NCBI RefSeq assembly: GCF_000730565.1
Contig: NZ_BBIQ01000018.1
Coordinates: 44,935-108,934, forward strand
Length of the DNA stretch: 64,000 bases
Direction of reading: 5' to 3'
Origin: Pseudomonas fulva NBRC 16637 = DSM 17717
Lineage (GTDB): Bacteria; Pseudomonadota; Gammaproteobacteria; Pseudomonadales; Pseudomonadaceae
Shown here one piece after another: positions 26,603 through 36,810 of this stretch; within the stretch, counting starts at the first letter, position 1, and every line of letters starts with the position of its first letter. Both the position numbers and the translations under genes were made by a program. Under the pieces are notes generated by a model. The model did no database searches. It was given only the letters and a program-made list of their open reading frames with translations, and had not been told where the DNA came from.

Positions 26603-29600
26603 ATGGCGTTCTTCACCGCGGCCAGCAAAGCCGACTTCCAGCATCAACTGCAAGCGGCCCTGGCGCAGCACATCAGCGAACAGTCCCTGCCACAAGTGGC
26701 GCTGTTCGCCGAACAGTTCTTCGGCATCATCTCTCTGGACGAACTCACCCAGCGCAGGCTTTCCGACCTGGCCGGCTGCACCCTGTCGGCCTGGCGCATC
26801 GTCGAGCGTTTCGACCCCGAGCACCCGCAGGTGCGCGTGTACAACCCCGATTACGAACGCAACGGTTGGCAGTCGACCCACACGGTCGTCGAGGTGCTGC
26901 ACCATGACCTGCCGTTTCTGGTGGACTCGGTCCGCACCGAGCTGAACCGCCGTGGCTACAGCATTCATACGCTGCAGACCACGGTATTGAGCGTGCGCCG
27001 CAACGCCAAGGGCGAATTGCTGGAGCTGCTGCCCAAGGGTACCCACGGTGAAGGGGTTGGGCACGAGTCGCTGATGTACCTGGAGATCGATCGCTGCGCC
27101 AACGCTGCGGAGCTGAGCGTGCTGGCTCGGGAAATCGAGCAGGTGCTGGCCGAGGTCCGCGTGGCGGTCGATGATTTCGAGCCGATGAAGGACAAGCTGC
27201 GTGAAGTCGTGGCGCTGGTCGAGCAGACCCCGTACGGGCCGGCCCAGCACGAAAAGGGCGAGGTCAAGGCGTTCCTGGAGTGGTTGCTGGACAACCACTT
27301 CACCTTCCTGGGATACGAAGAGTTCACCGTCCAGGCCGATCAGGCCGGTGGCCAGATGGTTTACGACGCGCAGTCGTTCCTTGGGCTGCCGCGTCGCCTG
27401 CGCGTTGGCTTGACCCCCGAAGAGCTGCGCATCGAAGACTACGCCGTGGCCTACCTGGCCGAGCCGCTGCTGCTCTCCTTCGCCAAGGCTGCGCTGCCAA
27501 GCCGGGTACACCGCCCGGGCTACCCTGACTACGTGTCCATCCGTCAGCTCGATGCCTCGGGTAACGTGCTCAAGGAACACCGCTTCATGGGCCTTTACAC
27601 CTCCACGGTGTATGGCGAAAGCGTGCACGCCATCCCCTACATCCGGGTCAAGGTCGCCGAAGTGGAGCGCCGTTCCGGCTTCGATACCAAGGCTCACCTG
27701 GGCAAGGAACTGGCGCAGGTGCTCGAGGTGCTGCCGCGCGACGATCTGTTCCAGACGCCGGTCGATGAGCTGTTCAGCACGGTCATGTCCATCGTGCAGA
27801 TCCAGGAGCGCAACAAGATTCGCGTCTTCCTGCGCAAAGACCCGTACGGGCGCTTCTGCTATTGCCTGGCCTATGTACCGCGTGAAATCTATTCCACCGA
27901 GGTTCGGCAGAAAATCCAGCAGGTGTTGATGGAACGCCTGAAGGCCAGCGATTGCGAGTTCTGGACCTTCTTCTCCGAGTCGGTACTGGCCCGTGTGCAG
28001 CTGATCCTGCGCGTGGACCCGAAGAACCGTATCGACATCGACCCGCAGCAGCTCGAGCGTGAAGTCATCCAGGCCTGCCGTTCCTGGCAGGACGATTTCT
28101 CGGCGCTGGTCGTGGAGAACTTCGGCGAAGCCCAAGGCACCAACATCCTGGCCGATTTCCCCAAAGGCTTCCCGGCTGGCTACCGCGAGCGCTTCGCCGC
28201 CCATTCGGCGGTGGTGGACCTGCAGCATGTGCTGGCCCTGTCGGAAAGCAAGCCACTGGCCATGAGTTTCTACCAGCCGCTCACGCGGGTTGGCGAGCGC
28301 ACCCTGCACTGCAAGCTGTACCACGCCGACACCCCTCTGGCGCTGTCGGACGTACTGCCGATTCTGGAAAACCTCGGCCTGCGCGTGCTGGGAGAGTTCC
28401 CCTATCGACTGCGCCACGCCAATGGCCGCGAATACTGGATTCACGACTTCGCCTTCACCTACAGCGAAGGCCTGAGCCTGAACATCCAGGAGCTCAATGA
28501 CACCTTCCAGGATGCATTCATCCACATCGTCGGCGGCGATGCCGAAAACGATGCCTTCAACCGCCTGGTGCTGACCGCGGGCCTGCCGTGGCGCGACGTG
28601 GCATTGCTGCGTGCCTATGCACGCTACCTGAAACAAATCCGTCTGGGCTTCGACCTGGGCTACATTGCCAGCACGCTAAACAACCACACCGACATCGCGC
28701 GCGAGCTTACCCGCCTGTTCAAGACGCGTTTCTACCTGGCCCGCAAGCTGACCCAGGACGACCTCGAGGATAAGCAGCAGCGCCTTGAGCAAGCGATCCT
28801 CAATGCGCTGGACGAGGTGCAGGTGCTCAACGAGGACCGCATCCTGCGTCGCTACCTGGACCTGATCAAGGCCACCCTGCGCACCAACTTCTATCAGCTC
28901 GATGCCAACGGCCAAAACAAGTCGTATTTCAGCTTCAAGTTCAACCCCAAGCTTGTGCCCGAACTGCCCAAGCCGGTGCCCAAGTTCGAGATCTTCGTCT
29001 ATTCCCCTCGGGTCGAGGGTGTGCACCTGCGCTTTGGCAACGTTGCGCGCGGCGGCCTGCGCTGGTCGGACCGCGAGGAAGACTATCGCACTGAGGTGCT
29101 GGGCCTGGTCAAGGCGCAGCAGGTGAAGAACTCGGTAATCGTACCTGTCGGCGCCAAGGGTGGTTTCCTGCCACGTCGTCTGCCACTGGGTGGCACGCGT
29201 GACGAGATCGCGGCAGAGGGCGTGGCGTGCTACCGCATCTTCATCTCGGGGTTGCTCGACATTACCGACAACCTCAAGGACGGTGGCGTCGTGCCGCCGG
29301 TCGGCGTGGTGCGTCACGACGATGACGACCCGTACCTGGTCGTGGCGGCCGATAAAGGCACCGCCACGTTCTCGGACATCGCCAACGGCATCGCCATCGA
29401 CTATGGCTTCTGGCTGGGTGACGCCTTCGCATCGGGTGGCTCGGCAGGCTACGACCACAAGAAAATGGGCATCACCGCCCGCGGTGCCTGGGTCGGCGTG
29501 CAGCGTCACTTCCGTGAGCGCGGCATCAACGTGCAGGAAGATCCGATCACGGTGATCGGTGTGGGCGACATGGCCGGCGACGTCTTCGGTAATGGCTTGT

Positions 29601-31468
29601 TGATGTCCGACAAGCTGCAACTGGTAGCGGCCTTCAACCACCTGCATATCTTCATCGACCCCAACCCCGAGCCGGCGTCCAGCTTTGCCGAGCGCAAGCG
29701 CTTGTTCGACTTGCCGCGTTCGGCGTGGACCGACTACGACACCAGCATCATGTCCGAAGGCGGTGGCATTTTCCCGCGTAGCGCCAAGAGCATCGCCATC
29801 ACGGCGCAGATGAAGGAACGCTTCGCCATCGAGGCCGACCGCCTGACGCCCACCGAGCTGCTCAATGCACTGCTCAAGGCACCCGTTGACCTGCTCTGGA
29901 ACGGTGGCATCGGCACCTACGTCAAGGCCAGTGGCGAAAGCCACGCCGACGTTGGCGACAAGGCCAACGACGCCTTGCGTGTCAACGGCAACGAGCTGCG
30001 CTGCAAGGTGGTAGGCGAGGGCGGCAACCTGGGCATGACCCAGCTTGGCCGGGTGGAATTCGGCCTGCACGGCGGCGCCACCAACACCGACTTCATCGAC
30101 AACGCTGGCGGCGTGGATTGCTCCGACCACGAGGTCAACATCAAGATTCTGCTCAACGAGGTTGTGCAGGGTGGTGACATGACCGAGAAGCAGCGCAACC
30201 AGCTGCTCGGTAGCATGACCGAGGAAGTGTCCGGCCTGGTGCTGGGCAACAACTACAAGCAGACCCAGGCGCTGTCGCTGGCAGCGCGTCGCGTGCGCGA
30301 GCGCATTGCCGAGTACAAGCGCCTGATGGCCGACCTCGAGGCCCGTGGCAAGCTTGACCGGGCCATCGAGTTCCTGCCTTCCGAGGAACAGCTGGCCGAG
30401 CGCCTCGCCGCCGGCCAGGGCCTGACCCGTGCAGAGCTCTCGGTACTGATCTCCTACAGCAAGATCGACTTGAAGGAGCAGTTGCTCAAGTCCCAGGTGC
30501 CGGACGACGATTACCTGACCCGTGACATGGAAACCGCGTTCCCGCCGTCGCTGGTCAGCAAGTTCGCCGACTCCATGCGCCGCCACCGCCTCAAGCGCGA
30601 GATCGTCAGCACCCAGATCGCCAACGACCTGGTCAACAACATGGGCATCACCTTCGTGCAGCGGTTGAAGGAATCGACCGGCATGAGCCCTGCCAACGTG
30701 GCCGGGGCTTACGTGATCGTGCGCGACATCTTCCACCTGCCGCACTGGTTCCGTCAGATCGAGGCGCTGGATTACCAGGTCCCCGCCGAGATCCAGCTGA
30801 CCCTGATGGACGAACTGATGCGCCTGGGTCGTCGAGCCACGCGCTGGTTCCTGCGTAGCCGTCGCAATGAGCAAGACGCTGGCCGTGATTGCGCCCACTT
30901 TGGGCCGAAGATCGCCCAGCTTGGGCTCAAGCTCGACGAACTGCTCGAAGGCCCGACCCGCGAACGCTGGATGGTGCGCTACCAGAGCTTCGTCGATGCG
31001 GGGGTGCAGGAGCTGTTGGCACGCATGGTGGCCGGTACCAGCCATCTGTACACCTTGCTGCCGATCATCGAGGCGGCTGATGTGACCGGTCACGAGCCGG
31101 CGCAGGTGGCTAAGGCGTTCTTCGCCGTGGGCAGCGCGCTTGACCTGACCTGGTACTTGCAGGAAATCAGCAATCTGCCGGTGGAGAACAACTGGCAGGC
31201 CCTGGCCCGGGAAGCCTTCCGCGACGACATCGACCTGCAACAACGCGCCATCACCATCTCGGTATTGCAGATGGCCGATGCACCGCAGGACATGGATGCC
31301 CGCGTCGCGCTGTGGGCCGAGCAGCATCGGGTGATGGTGGAGCGCTGGCGCGCCATGCTCGATGACCTGCGCAGCGCCTCGGGCCATGACTACGCGATGT
31401 ATGCAGTGGCCAACCGCGAACTGGTCGATCTGGCCATGAGCGGGCAGGCGACTGTAATGCCGTCCTGA
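26603..31468 (+). CDS. gdhB: NAD-specific glutamate dehydrogenase, large 180-kDa type
   Basis: This very large 1621-residue enzyme oxidatively deaminates glutamate to 2-oxoglutarate with NAD, serving glutamate and arginine catabolism. The first ~700 residues are regulatory regions peculiar to the large GDH class. The catalytic core carries 'GGLRWSDREEDYRTEVLGLVKAQQ', 'PVGAKGGF' (near residue 850, catalytic lysine), 'TFSDIAN', and the nucleotide-binding 'VGDMAGDVFGNGLL' (near 990). Length matches the family (about 1620). The ATG follows a GCGGAG ribosome site. A good rho-independent terminator lies just after the stop. Long antisense open frames are a GC artefact. Confidence 0.97.
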   Translation: MAFFTAASKADFQHQLQAALAQHISEQSLPQVALFAEQFFGIISLDELTQRRLSDLAGCTLSAWRIVERFDPEHPQVRVYNPDYERNGWQSTHTVVEVLHHDLPFLVDSVRTELNRRGYSIHTLQTTVLSVRRNAKGELLELLPKGTHGEGVGHESLMYLEIDRCANAAELSVLAREIEQVLAEVRVAVDDFEPMKDKLREVVALVEQTPYGPAQHEKGEVKAFLEWLLDNHFTFLGYEEFTVQADQAGGQMVYDAQSFLGLPRRLRVGLTPEELRIEDYAVAYLAEPLLLSFAKAALPSRVHRPGYPDYVSIRQLDASGNVLKEHRFMGLYTSTVYGESVHAIPYIRVKVAEVERRSGFDTKAHLGKELAQVLEVLPRDDLFQTPVDELFSTVMSIVQIQERNKIRVFLRKDPYGRFCYCLAYVPREIYSTEVRQKIQQVLMERLKASDCEFWTFFSESVLARVQLILRVDPKNRIDIDPQQLEREVIQACRSWQDDFSALVVENFGEAQGTNILADFPKGFPAGYRERFAAHSAVVDLQHVLALSESKPLAMSFYQPLTRVGERTLHCKLYHADTPLALSDVLPILENLGLRVLGEFPYRLRHANGREYWIHDFAFTYSEGLSLNIQELNDTFQDAFIHIVGGDAENDAFNRLVLTAGLPWRDVALLRAYARYLKQIRLGFDLGYIASTLNNHTDIARELTRLFKTRFYLARKLTQDDLEDKQQRLEQAILNALDEVQVLNEDRILRRYLDLIKATLRTNFYQLDANGQNKSYFSFKFNPKLVPELPKPVPKFEIFVYSPRVEGVHLRFGNVARGGLRWSDREEDYRTEVLGLVKAQQVKNSVIVPVGAKGGFLPRRLPLGGTRDEIAAEGVACYRIFISGLLDITDNLKDGGVVPPVGVVRHDDDDPYLVVAADKGTATFSDIANGIAIDYGFWLGDAFASGGSAGYDHKKMGITARGAWVGVQRHFRERGINVQEDPITVIGVGDMAGDVFGNGLLMSDKLQLVAAFNHLHIFIDPNPEPASSFAERKRLFDLPRSAWTDYDTSIMSEGGGIFPRSAKSIAITAQMKERFAIEADRLTPTELLNALLKAPVDLLWNGGIGTYVKASGESHADVGDKANDALRVNGNELRCKVVGEGGNLGMTQLGRVEFGLHGGATNTDFIDNAGGVDCSDHEVNIKILLNEVVQGGDMTEKQRNQLLGSMTEEVSGLVLGNNYKQTQALSLAARRVRERIAEYKRLMADLEARGKLDRAIEFLPSEEQLAERLAAGQGLTRAELSVLISYSKIDLKEQLLKSQVPDDDYLTRDMETAFPPSLVSKFADSMRRHRLKREIVSTQIANDLVNNMGITFVQRLKESTGMSPANVAGAYVIVRDIFHLPHWFRQIEALDYQVPAEIQLTLMDELMRLGRRATRWFLRSRRNEQDAGRDCAHFGPKIAQLGLKLDELLEGPTRERWMVRYQSFVDAGVQELLARMVAGTSHLYTLLPIIEAADVTGHEPAQVAKAFFAVGSALDLTWYLQEISNLPVENNWQALAREAFRDDIDLQQRAITISVLQMADAPQDMDARVALWAEQHRVMVERWRAMLDDLRSASGHDYAMYAVANRELVDLAMSGQATVMPS

Positions 31469-31483
31469 GTCATTGCTGAAATG

Positions 31484-31516
31484 AAAAAGCCCCGGCCGTA
31501 ATGCCGGGGCTTTTTT
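31484..31516 (+). terminator. Rho-independent terminator after gdhB
   Basis: A GCCCCGGC/GCCGGGGC 8-bp stem with a 6-base loop is followed by six Ts and preceded by five As, 16 bases after the gdhB stop. It can also work leftward for transcripts reading from ppsR. Confidence 0.92.
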
Positions 31517-31728
31517 GTGGGTGAGGTGTTGGGCGATTGGTTATGGAATGACGGTCAACGGGGCGCTCAGCGGCCCCAGTGATCTGTGATGCAGAACTCA
31601 AGTACCGAGGCCGCTGATGCCCGCCGCCGGCACCGAGCAGCACCCATAAGCCAACGATAGAGACAGGCGTTGCTCACGATGTCTGCGCTCAAACCCTACG
31701 ACATCACCAGACCAAGCCCGCCACTGCC

Positions 31729-32547
31729 TTACTTGAACCGCCGCTCCACACCCTTCTCCACCAGGATCTTGGCCGATATTTCTTCCACCGAAAAATGCGT
31801 GGAATTGATGTTGGGAATGTTCTCGCGGCGGAACAGGCTCTCGACTTCTCGCACCTCGAATTCGCACTGGGCGAAGCTCGAGTAACGGCTATTGGGCTTG
31901 CGCTCGTGGCGAATGGCGGTCAGCCGGTCGGGGTCGATGGTCAGGCCGAACAGCTTGCTGTGGTGCTTTTTCAGCACCGCCGGCAGTTGCAGGCGCTCCA
32001 TGTCGTCTTCGGTCAGCGGGTAGTTGGCCGCGCGGATGCCGAACTGCATGGCCATGTACAGGCACGTCGGGGTTTTGCCGCAACGGGACACACCCACCAG
32101 GATCAGGTCGGCCTTGTCGTAGTAATGGGTGCGAGCGCCGTCATCGTTGTCCAGGGCGAAGTTCACCGCCTCGATGCGCTCCATGTAGTTGGAATTGCCA
32201 CCAATGGAGTGGGATTTGCCCACCGAATACGAGGAATGGGCGGTCAACTCCTGCTCCAGCGGGGACAGGAACGAGGAGAAGATGTCGATCATGAACCCGT
32301 TGGAGGTGGCGAGGATCTCGCGGATGTCCTGGTTGACGATGGTGTCGAAGATGATCGGCCGCATGCCGTCGCGCTCGGCCGCCGCATTGATCTGCTGAAC
32401 CATGTTGCGCGCTTTTTCGGGGGAGTCGATGTAGGGCCGGGTGAATTTGCTGAAAGGAATGCTCTCGAACTGCGCGAGCAGGCTCTGGCCCAGGGTCTCG
32501 GCAGTGATGCCGGTGCCGTCGGAGATGAAGAACGCGGTTCGTTTCAT
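31729..32547 (-). CDS. ppsR: PpsR, PEP synthase kinase/pyrophosphorylase
   Basis: PpsR is the bifunctional DUF299 regulator that inactivates PEP synthase by ADP-dependent phosphorylation and reactivates it by phosphate-dependent dephosphorylation. The 272-residue protein starts 'MKRTAFFISDGTGITAETLGQSLLAQF' and has the P-loop-like 'LVGVSRCGKTPTCLYMAMQFG', both diagnostic of the family. It is divergent from ppsA, the standard arrangement. About 210 bases separate its stop from the gdhB terminator, with no gene. Confidence 0.96.
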   Translation of the reverse strand: MKRTAFFISDGTGITAETLGQSLLAQFESIPFSKFTRPYIDSPEKARNMVQQINAAAERDGMRPIIFDTIVNQDIREILATSNGFMIDIFSSFLSPLEQELTAHSSYSVGKSHSIGGNSNYMERIEAVNFALDNDDGARTHYYDKADLILVGVSRCGKTPTCLYMAMQFGIRAANYPLTEDDMERLQLPAVLKKHHSKLFGLTIDPDRLTAIRHERKPNSRYSSFAQCEFEVREVESLFRRENIPNINSTHFSVEEISAKILVEKGVERRFK

Positions 32548-32712
32548 TTGCGATCGGGGCCTTAGTGATGATGACGTTTCTTGATTATGATAAGTTCGCT
32601 TTGCCGAATGCGGCTGTCGGCATTCTCACTTATTTTCCAGGTACAGGCCACATGCGTCCGGCCCAGTCAAGAAGACAGGCGGGCGCCGTTGAGCTTTTCC
32701 AATACAGCTAGT

Positions 32713-32727
32713 GGAGAGATCACCTTG
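32713..32727 (+). promoter_or_regulatory. Ribosome site deciding a TTG start for ppsA
   Basis: GGAG lies 8 bases upstream of a TTG codon at 32725. The TTG gives the family N terminus MVEYVVSLEKLGVHD and a 791-residue product. There is no ATG in this position. In-frame codons above it reach 32581 but encode no family sequence. Confidence 0.8.
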
Positions 32728-35100
32728 GTAGAGTACGTAGTTTCCCTCGAAAAGCTCGGCGTCCATGATGTGGAGCATGTGGGGGGCAAGAACGCATCCC
32801 TGGGCGAGATGATCAGCAATCTTGCCGGTGCCGGCGTGTCCGTGCCGGGCGGCTTTGCCACTACGGCTCAGGCGTACCGTGATTTCCTCGAGCAAAGTGG
32901 GCTCAACGACCGCATCCATGCGGCGCTCGATGCCCTGGACGTGGACGATGTCAACGCCCTGGCCAAGACCGGCGCGCAGATTCGCCAGTGGGTGATGGAA
33001 GCCGAATTCCCGGCGCGTCTGGATGCCGAGATCCGTACCGCCTTCGCCGAAATGGCCAATGGCAACGACAACATGGCCGTGGCCGTGCGCTCCTCGGCCA
33101 CCGCCGAAGACCTGCCAGACGCCTCGTTCGCCGGCCAGCAGGAAACCTTCCTCAACATCCGCGGCGTGGACAACGTGATCCGTGCTGCGAAGGAAGTGTT
33201 CGCCTCGCTGTTCAATGACCGTGCCATCTCCTACCGTGTGCACCAGGGCTTCGACCACAAGCTGGTCGCACTCTCGGCTGGCGTGCAGCGCATGGTCCGT
33301 TCCGAAACCGGCACCGCCGGCGTGATGTTCACGCTGGACACCGAGTCGGGATTCCGTGACGTCGTGTTCATCACCGGTGCCTACGGCCTGGGTGAAACCG
33401 TGGTCCAGGGCGCGGTCAACCCTGACGAGTTCTACGTACACAAGCACACCCTGCAGGCTGGCCGTCCGGCCATCCTGCGCCGCAACCTGGGCAGCAAGGC
33501 GATCAAGATGGTCTATGGCGAAGAAGCCAAGGCCGGTCGTTCGGTCAAGACGGTCGAAGTCGATCGCGCCGAGCGTGCCCGCTTCTGCCTGACCGACGAC
33601 GAGGTCGTTGAGCTGGCCAAGCAGGCGATGATCATCGAGCAGCATTATCAGCGCCCGATGGACATCGAGTGGGCCAAGGACGGTGACGACGGCAAGCTGT
33701 ACATCGTCCAGGCCCGCCCTGAGACCGTGAAGAGCCGCGCCAGCGCCAACGTCATGGAACGTTACCTGCTGAAAGAGAAGGGCACCGTGCTGGTCGAAGG
33801 CCGCGCCATCGGCCAGCGCATCGGCGCCGGCAAGGTCCGCGTGATCAACGACGTGTCCGAGATGGACAAGGTCCAGCCAGGCGACGTGCTGGTCTCCGAC
33901 ATGACCGACCCGGACTGGGAACCGGTCATGAAGCGTGCCAGTGCCATCGTCACCAACCGTGGCGGGCGTACCTGCCATGCGGCCATCATTGCCCGTGAAC
34001 TGGGTATTCCGGCGGTCGTCGGTTGCGGCAACGCTACCCAGATTCTCAAAGATGGGCAGGGCGTGACCGTCTCCTGCGCCGAAGGCGATACCGGCTTCAT
34101 CTTCGAGGGTGAACTGGGCTTCGACATCAAGCAGAACTCAGTGGATGCCATGCCTGAGCTGCCGTTCAAGATCATGATGAACGTCGGCAACCCGGACCGC
34201 GCCTTCGACTTCGCCCAGCTGCCCAACGCCGGTGTAGGCCTGGCCCGCCTGGAGTTCATCATCAACCGCATGATCGGCGTGCACCCCAAGGCATTGCTCA
34301 ACTACGCCGGCCTGCCGGCCGACCTGAAGGACAGCGTCGACAAGCGCATCGCCGGTTATGACGACCCGGTCGGTTTCTATGTGGAGAAGCTGGTCGAAGG
34401 CATCAGCACCCTGGCAGCGGCGTTTTATCCCAAGAAAGTGATCGTTCGCCTGTCGGACTTCAAGTCCAACGAGTACGCCAACCTGATCGGCGGCAAGCTG
34501 TACGAGCCCGAAGAAGAAAACCCGATGCTGGGCTTCCGTGGGGCCTCGCGCTACATCAGCGAGGCGTTCCGCGATTGCTTCGAACTCGAGTGCCGCGCAC
34601 TCAAGCGCGTGCGCAACGAAATGGGCCTGACCAACGTCGAGATCATGGTGCCGTTCGTACGTACCCTCGGTGAGGCCAGCCAAGTGGTCGACCTGCTGGC
34701 TGAAAATGGCCTGGCCCGTGGCGACAACGGCCTGCGCGTCATCATGATGTGCGAACTGCCGTCCAACGCCATCCTGGCCGACGAGTTCCTCGAATACTTC
34801 GACGGTTTCTCCATCGGATCGAACGACCTGACCCAGCTGACGTTGGGTCTGGACCGTGATTCGGGCATCATTGCCCACCTGTTCGATGAGCGAAATCCTG
34901 CGGTCAAGAAGCTGCTGGCCAACGCCATCGCGGCGTGCAACAAGGCCGGCAAGTACATCGGCATTTGCGGTCAGGGCCCTTCGGATCACCCAGACCTGGC
35001 CAAATGGCTGATGGAGCAGGGCATCGACAGCGTATCGCTGAACCCGGACTCGGTGCTCGAAACCTGGTTCTACCTGGCCGAAGGCCAAAGCGCGACCTGA
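32725..35100 (+). CDS. ppsA: Phosphoenolpyruvate synthase
   Basis: PpsA makes PEP from pyruvate, ATP and water (giving AMP and phosphate) to feed gluconeogenesis. The 791-residue length is typical. Domains in order: the N-terminal ATP/pyruvate-binding domain ('VGGKNASLGEM', 'AVRSSATAEDLPDASFAGQQET'), the swivelling phosphohistidine domain ('GGRTCHAAIIARELG', with H418), and the C-terminal PEP-binding TIM barrel ('FSIGSNDLTQLTLGLDRDS', 'GICGQGPSD'). Translation begins at TTG. Activity is presumably controlled by the divergently encoded PpsR. A terminator follows. Confidence 0.97.
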   Translation: MVEYVVSLEKLGVHDVEHVGGKNASLGEMISNLAGAGVSVPGGFATTAQAYRDFLEQSGLNDRIHAALDALDVDDVNALAKTGAQIRQWVMEAEFPARLDAEIRTAFAEMANGNDNMAVAVRSSATAEDLPDASFAGQQETFLNIRGVDNVIRAAKEVFASLFNDRAISYRVHQGFDHKLVALSAGVQRMVRSETGTAGVMFTLDTESGFRDVVFITGAYGLGETVVQGAVNPDEFYVHKHTLQAGRPAILRRNLGSKAIKMVYGEEAKAGRSVKTVEVDRAERARFCLTDDEVVELAKQAMIIEQHYQRPMDIEWAKDGDDGKLYIVQARPETVKSRASANVMERYLLKEKGTVLVEGRAIGQRIGAGKVRVINDVSEMDKVQPGDVLVSDMTDPDWEPVMKRASAIVTNRGGRTCHAAIIARELGIPAVVGCGNATQILKDGQGVTVSCAEGDTGFIFEGELGFDIKQNSVDAMPELPFKIMMNVGNPDRAFDFAQLPNAGVGLARLEFIINRMIGVHPKALLNYAGLPADLKDSVDKRIAGYDDPVGFYVEKLVEGISTLAAAFYPKKVIVRLSDFKSNEYANLIGGKLYEPEEENPMLGFRGASRYISEAFRDCFELECRALKRVRNEMGLTNVEIMVPFVRTLGEASQVVDLLAENGLARGDNGLRVIMMCELPSNAILADEFLEYFDGFSIGSNDLTQLTLGLDRDSGIIAHLFDERNPAVKKLLANAIAACNKAGKYIGICGQGPSDHPDLAKWLMEQGIDSVSLNPDSVLETWFYLAEGQSAT

Positions 35101-35111
35101 TACCGCAAAAC

Positions 35112-35146
35112 GCGAGGGGCGTCTGGCGTCCCTCGCCTGGTTTTTT
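35112..35146 (+). terminator. Rho-independent terminator after ppsA
   Basis: GCGAGGG and CCCTCGC form the stem around an 11-base loop. A run of six Ts follows after 4 bases. It lies 11 bases after the ppsA stop. Confidence 0.85.
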
Positions 35147-35203
35147 CCAGGGCGAGTTCCAGCGATGGATTTCGCCCTTTTTTGTGCGACAAGCAACCGA
35201 CCT

Positions 35204-36196
35204 ATGCAAAGCAGCAGTACATTATTTCCCGTCGCCTTGCTCAGTGCCGAGCGTCGCGGCGACCTCAGTGAAGACGTCTATCGCATCAAGGCCGGCTTGG
35301 GTCCCGATCCCAGCGTGGAGCTGGCCGTGACCCGGCTGGGCTTGGCTGACCAGAACACCGCCCAGGGTATTCCGGTCATCTTGCTGCATGGCAGCTTTTC
35401 CAATCGGCGTTTCTGGTATTCACCCAAGGGCGGTGGCCTTGGGGCCTACCTGGCCCGGGCCGGCTTCGATGTATGGATCCCCGAGATGCGTGGTCACGGG
35501 CTGTCGCCGCGCAATCGGGATTGGGCACAGAACACGGTGGCCGCCTACGCGCGCGACGACGTACCGGCCATCGGTGCCTTCGTGCATGAGAAAGCGGGCA
35601 GGGCGCCCCTGTGGATTGGGCATTCGTTGGGCGGCACTACCTTGGCGGTCGCCCTGGGGAGCGGCGCGTTGGCTGCGCAGCATGTGTCGGGTGTGGCGCT
35701 ATTCGGTTCCCAGGTAAGCCGCAGCTACTGGCCGTTGAAAGTGCCTCCGGTGGTGTGGGGCATGCGCTGGCTGCTGCGCCGCTGGGGGCATTTGTCTGGC
35801 TCGCGCTTTGGGCGCGGGCCAGAGGATGAACCCGTCGGCCTTGCCTTGGAACACATGCGCTGGCACGGATTGTTCGGGCGTTTTGGCGACAAGCAGGGCG
35901 ACTGGTGGGCAGGCCTTGCTCAAGTCGACGTGCCGACCCTGGCCGTCGCAGCCACGGCCGACCAGCAGAGCCCGCCGTGGGCCTGCCGCACGTTGTTCGA
36001 GCAACTCGGTGGCGCGCACAAGCAGTTCCTCTGCCTTGGGCCTGCGGCGGGCTTCGATGCCTTTGGCCATGCGGACATGCTTGCAAGCCAGGCTGCCCAC
36101 GTGCAGGTATGGCCGCTGGTAGAACGCTGGCTGCGTGAGCCCAGGTTGCCGGTGCATGCGTCCATTGAGGCCTTGGCGCTCGTGCCCGCGCTATGA
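35204..36196 (+). CDS. Alpha/beta-hydrolase (EstX-like esterase)
   Basis: This 330-residue cytosolic alpha/beta-hydrolase has the oxyanion region 'VILLHGSFSNRRFWY', the nucleophile elbow 'WIGHSLGGTTL', and a C-terminal histidine region 'AFGHADML'. In P. aeruginosa the gene between ppsA and rraA is a predicted esterase/lipase (estX). Synteny supports the same gene, but the natural substrate is unknown. Start at 35204 is chosen over an in-frame codon at 35165 that lies in the ppsA terminator region. It may be co-transcribed with rraA 95 bases downstream. Confidence 0.85.
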   Translation: MQSSSTLFPVALLSAERRGDLSEDVYRIKAGLGPDPSVELAVTRLGLADQNTAQGIPVILLHGSFSNRRFWYSPKGGGLGAYLARAGFDVWIPEMRGHGLSPRNRDWAQNTVAAYARDDVPAIGAFVHEKAGRAPLWIGHSLGGTTLAVALGSGALAAQHVSGVALFGSQVSRSYWPLKVPPVVWGMRWLLRRWGHLSGSRFGRGPEDEPVGLALEHMRWHGLFGRFGDKQGDWWAGLAQVDVPTLAVAATADQQSPPWACRTLFEQLGGAHKQFLCLGPAAGFDAFGHADMLASQAAHVQVWPLVERWLREPRLPVHASIEALALVPAL

Positions 36197-36291
36197 AAGG
36201 CGCTGACCGTGCGGTCTCGGGTGACTGCGGTGTGCTCCAAGGTGTAGCCTTGGCCCTCAATCGCTTTCGTTGTGACTGACAGGAGCTTGCC

Positions 36292-36783
36292 ATGCAGCAT
36301 TACGTAACGCCCGACCTGTGTGACGCCTATCCGGACCTCGTGCAGGTGCTGGAGCCGATGTTCAGCAACTTTGGTGGCCGCGATTCGTTCGGTGGCCAGA
36401 TCGTCACCATCAAGTGCTTCGAGGACAACTCGCTCGTGCGTGAGCAGGTCGAACTCGATGGCCGGGGCAAGGTGTTGGTGGTCGACGGCGGCGGCTCGCT
36501 GCGTCGCGCCCTGTTGGGCGACATGCTTGCCGAAAAAGCGGCGAAAAACGGCTGGGAAGGCCTGGTGATCTACGGCTGCGTGCGCGACGTCGACGCACTG
36601 ATCCAGACCAACGTGGGTGTGCAGGCGCTGGCCAGCCACCCGCTCAAAACCGACAAGCGTGGCATTGGCGACCTCAACGTCGTGGTGAGTTTCGCGGGCG
36701 TGACCTTCAGGCCCGGTGAATACGTGTACGCCGACAACAACGGCGTACTGGTCTCGCCAAGCCCGTTGCAGATGCCGGAGTGA
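36292..36783 (+). CDS. rraA: RraA, regulator of RNase E
   Basis: RraA binds RNase E and dampens mRNA decay. The 163-residue length and sequence ('TPDLCDAYPDLVQVLEPMF', 'FGGRDSFGGQIVTIKCFEDNSLV', 'GWEGLVIYGCVRDVDAL') match the trimeric RraA/MenG-like family. Some relatives are aldolases; the cluster context (rraA-cmaX-crfX-cmpX) fits the Pseudomonas RraA annotation. An AGGAG site precedes the ATG. Confidence 0.93.
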   Translation: MQHYVTPDLCDAYPDLVQVLEPMFSNFGGRDSFGGQIVTIKCFEDNSLVREQVELDGRGKVLVVDGGGSLRRALLGDMLAEKAAKNGWEGLVIYGCVRDVDALIQTNVGVQALASHPLKTDKRGIGDLNVVVSFAGVTFRPGEYVYADNNGVLVSPSPLQMPE

Positions 36784-36810
36784 CGCGCCGCTGGCGCTGA
36801 TGGAGCTTTG

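Noticed and set aside
28676..31387. 903-residue open frame antisense to gdhB
   Set aside because: Mirrors GdhB codons; no recognisable domain, and the sense gene is certain. Same reasoning applies to the 686-residue frame at 26576-28636.
32626..33978. 450-residue open frame antisense to ppsA
   Set aside because: Opposite a clear PpsA; composition rich in His/Val/Asp is typical of antisense shadows.
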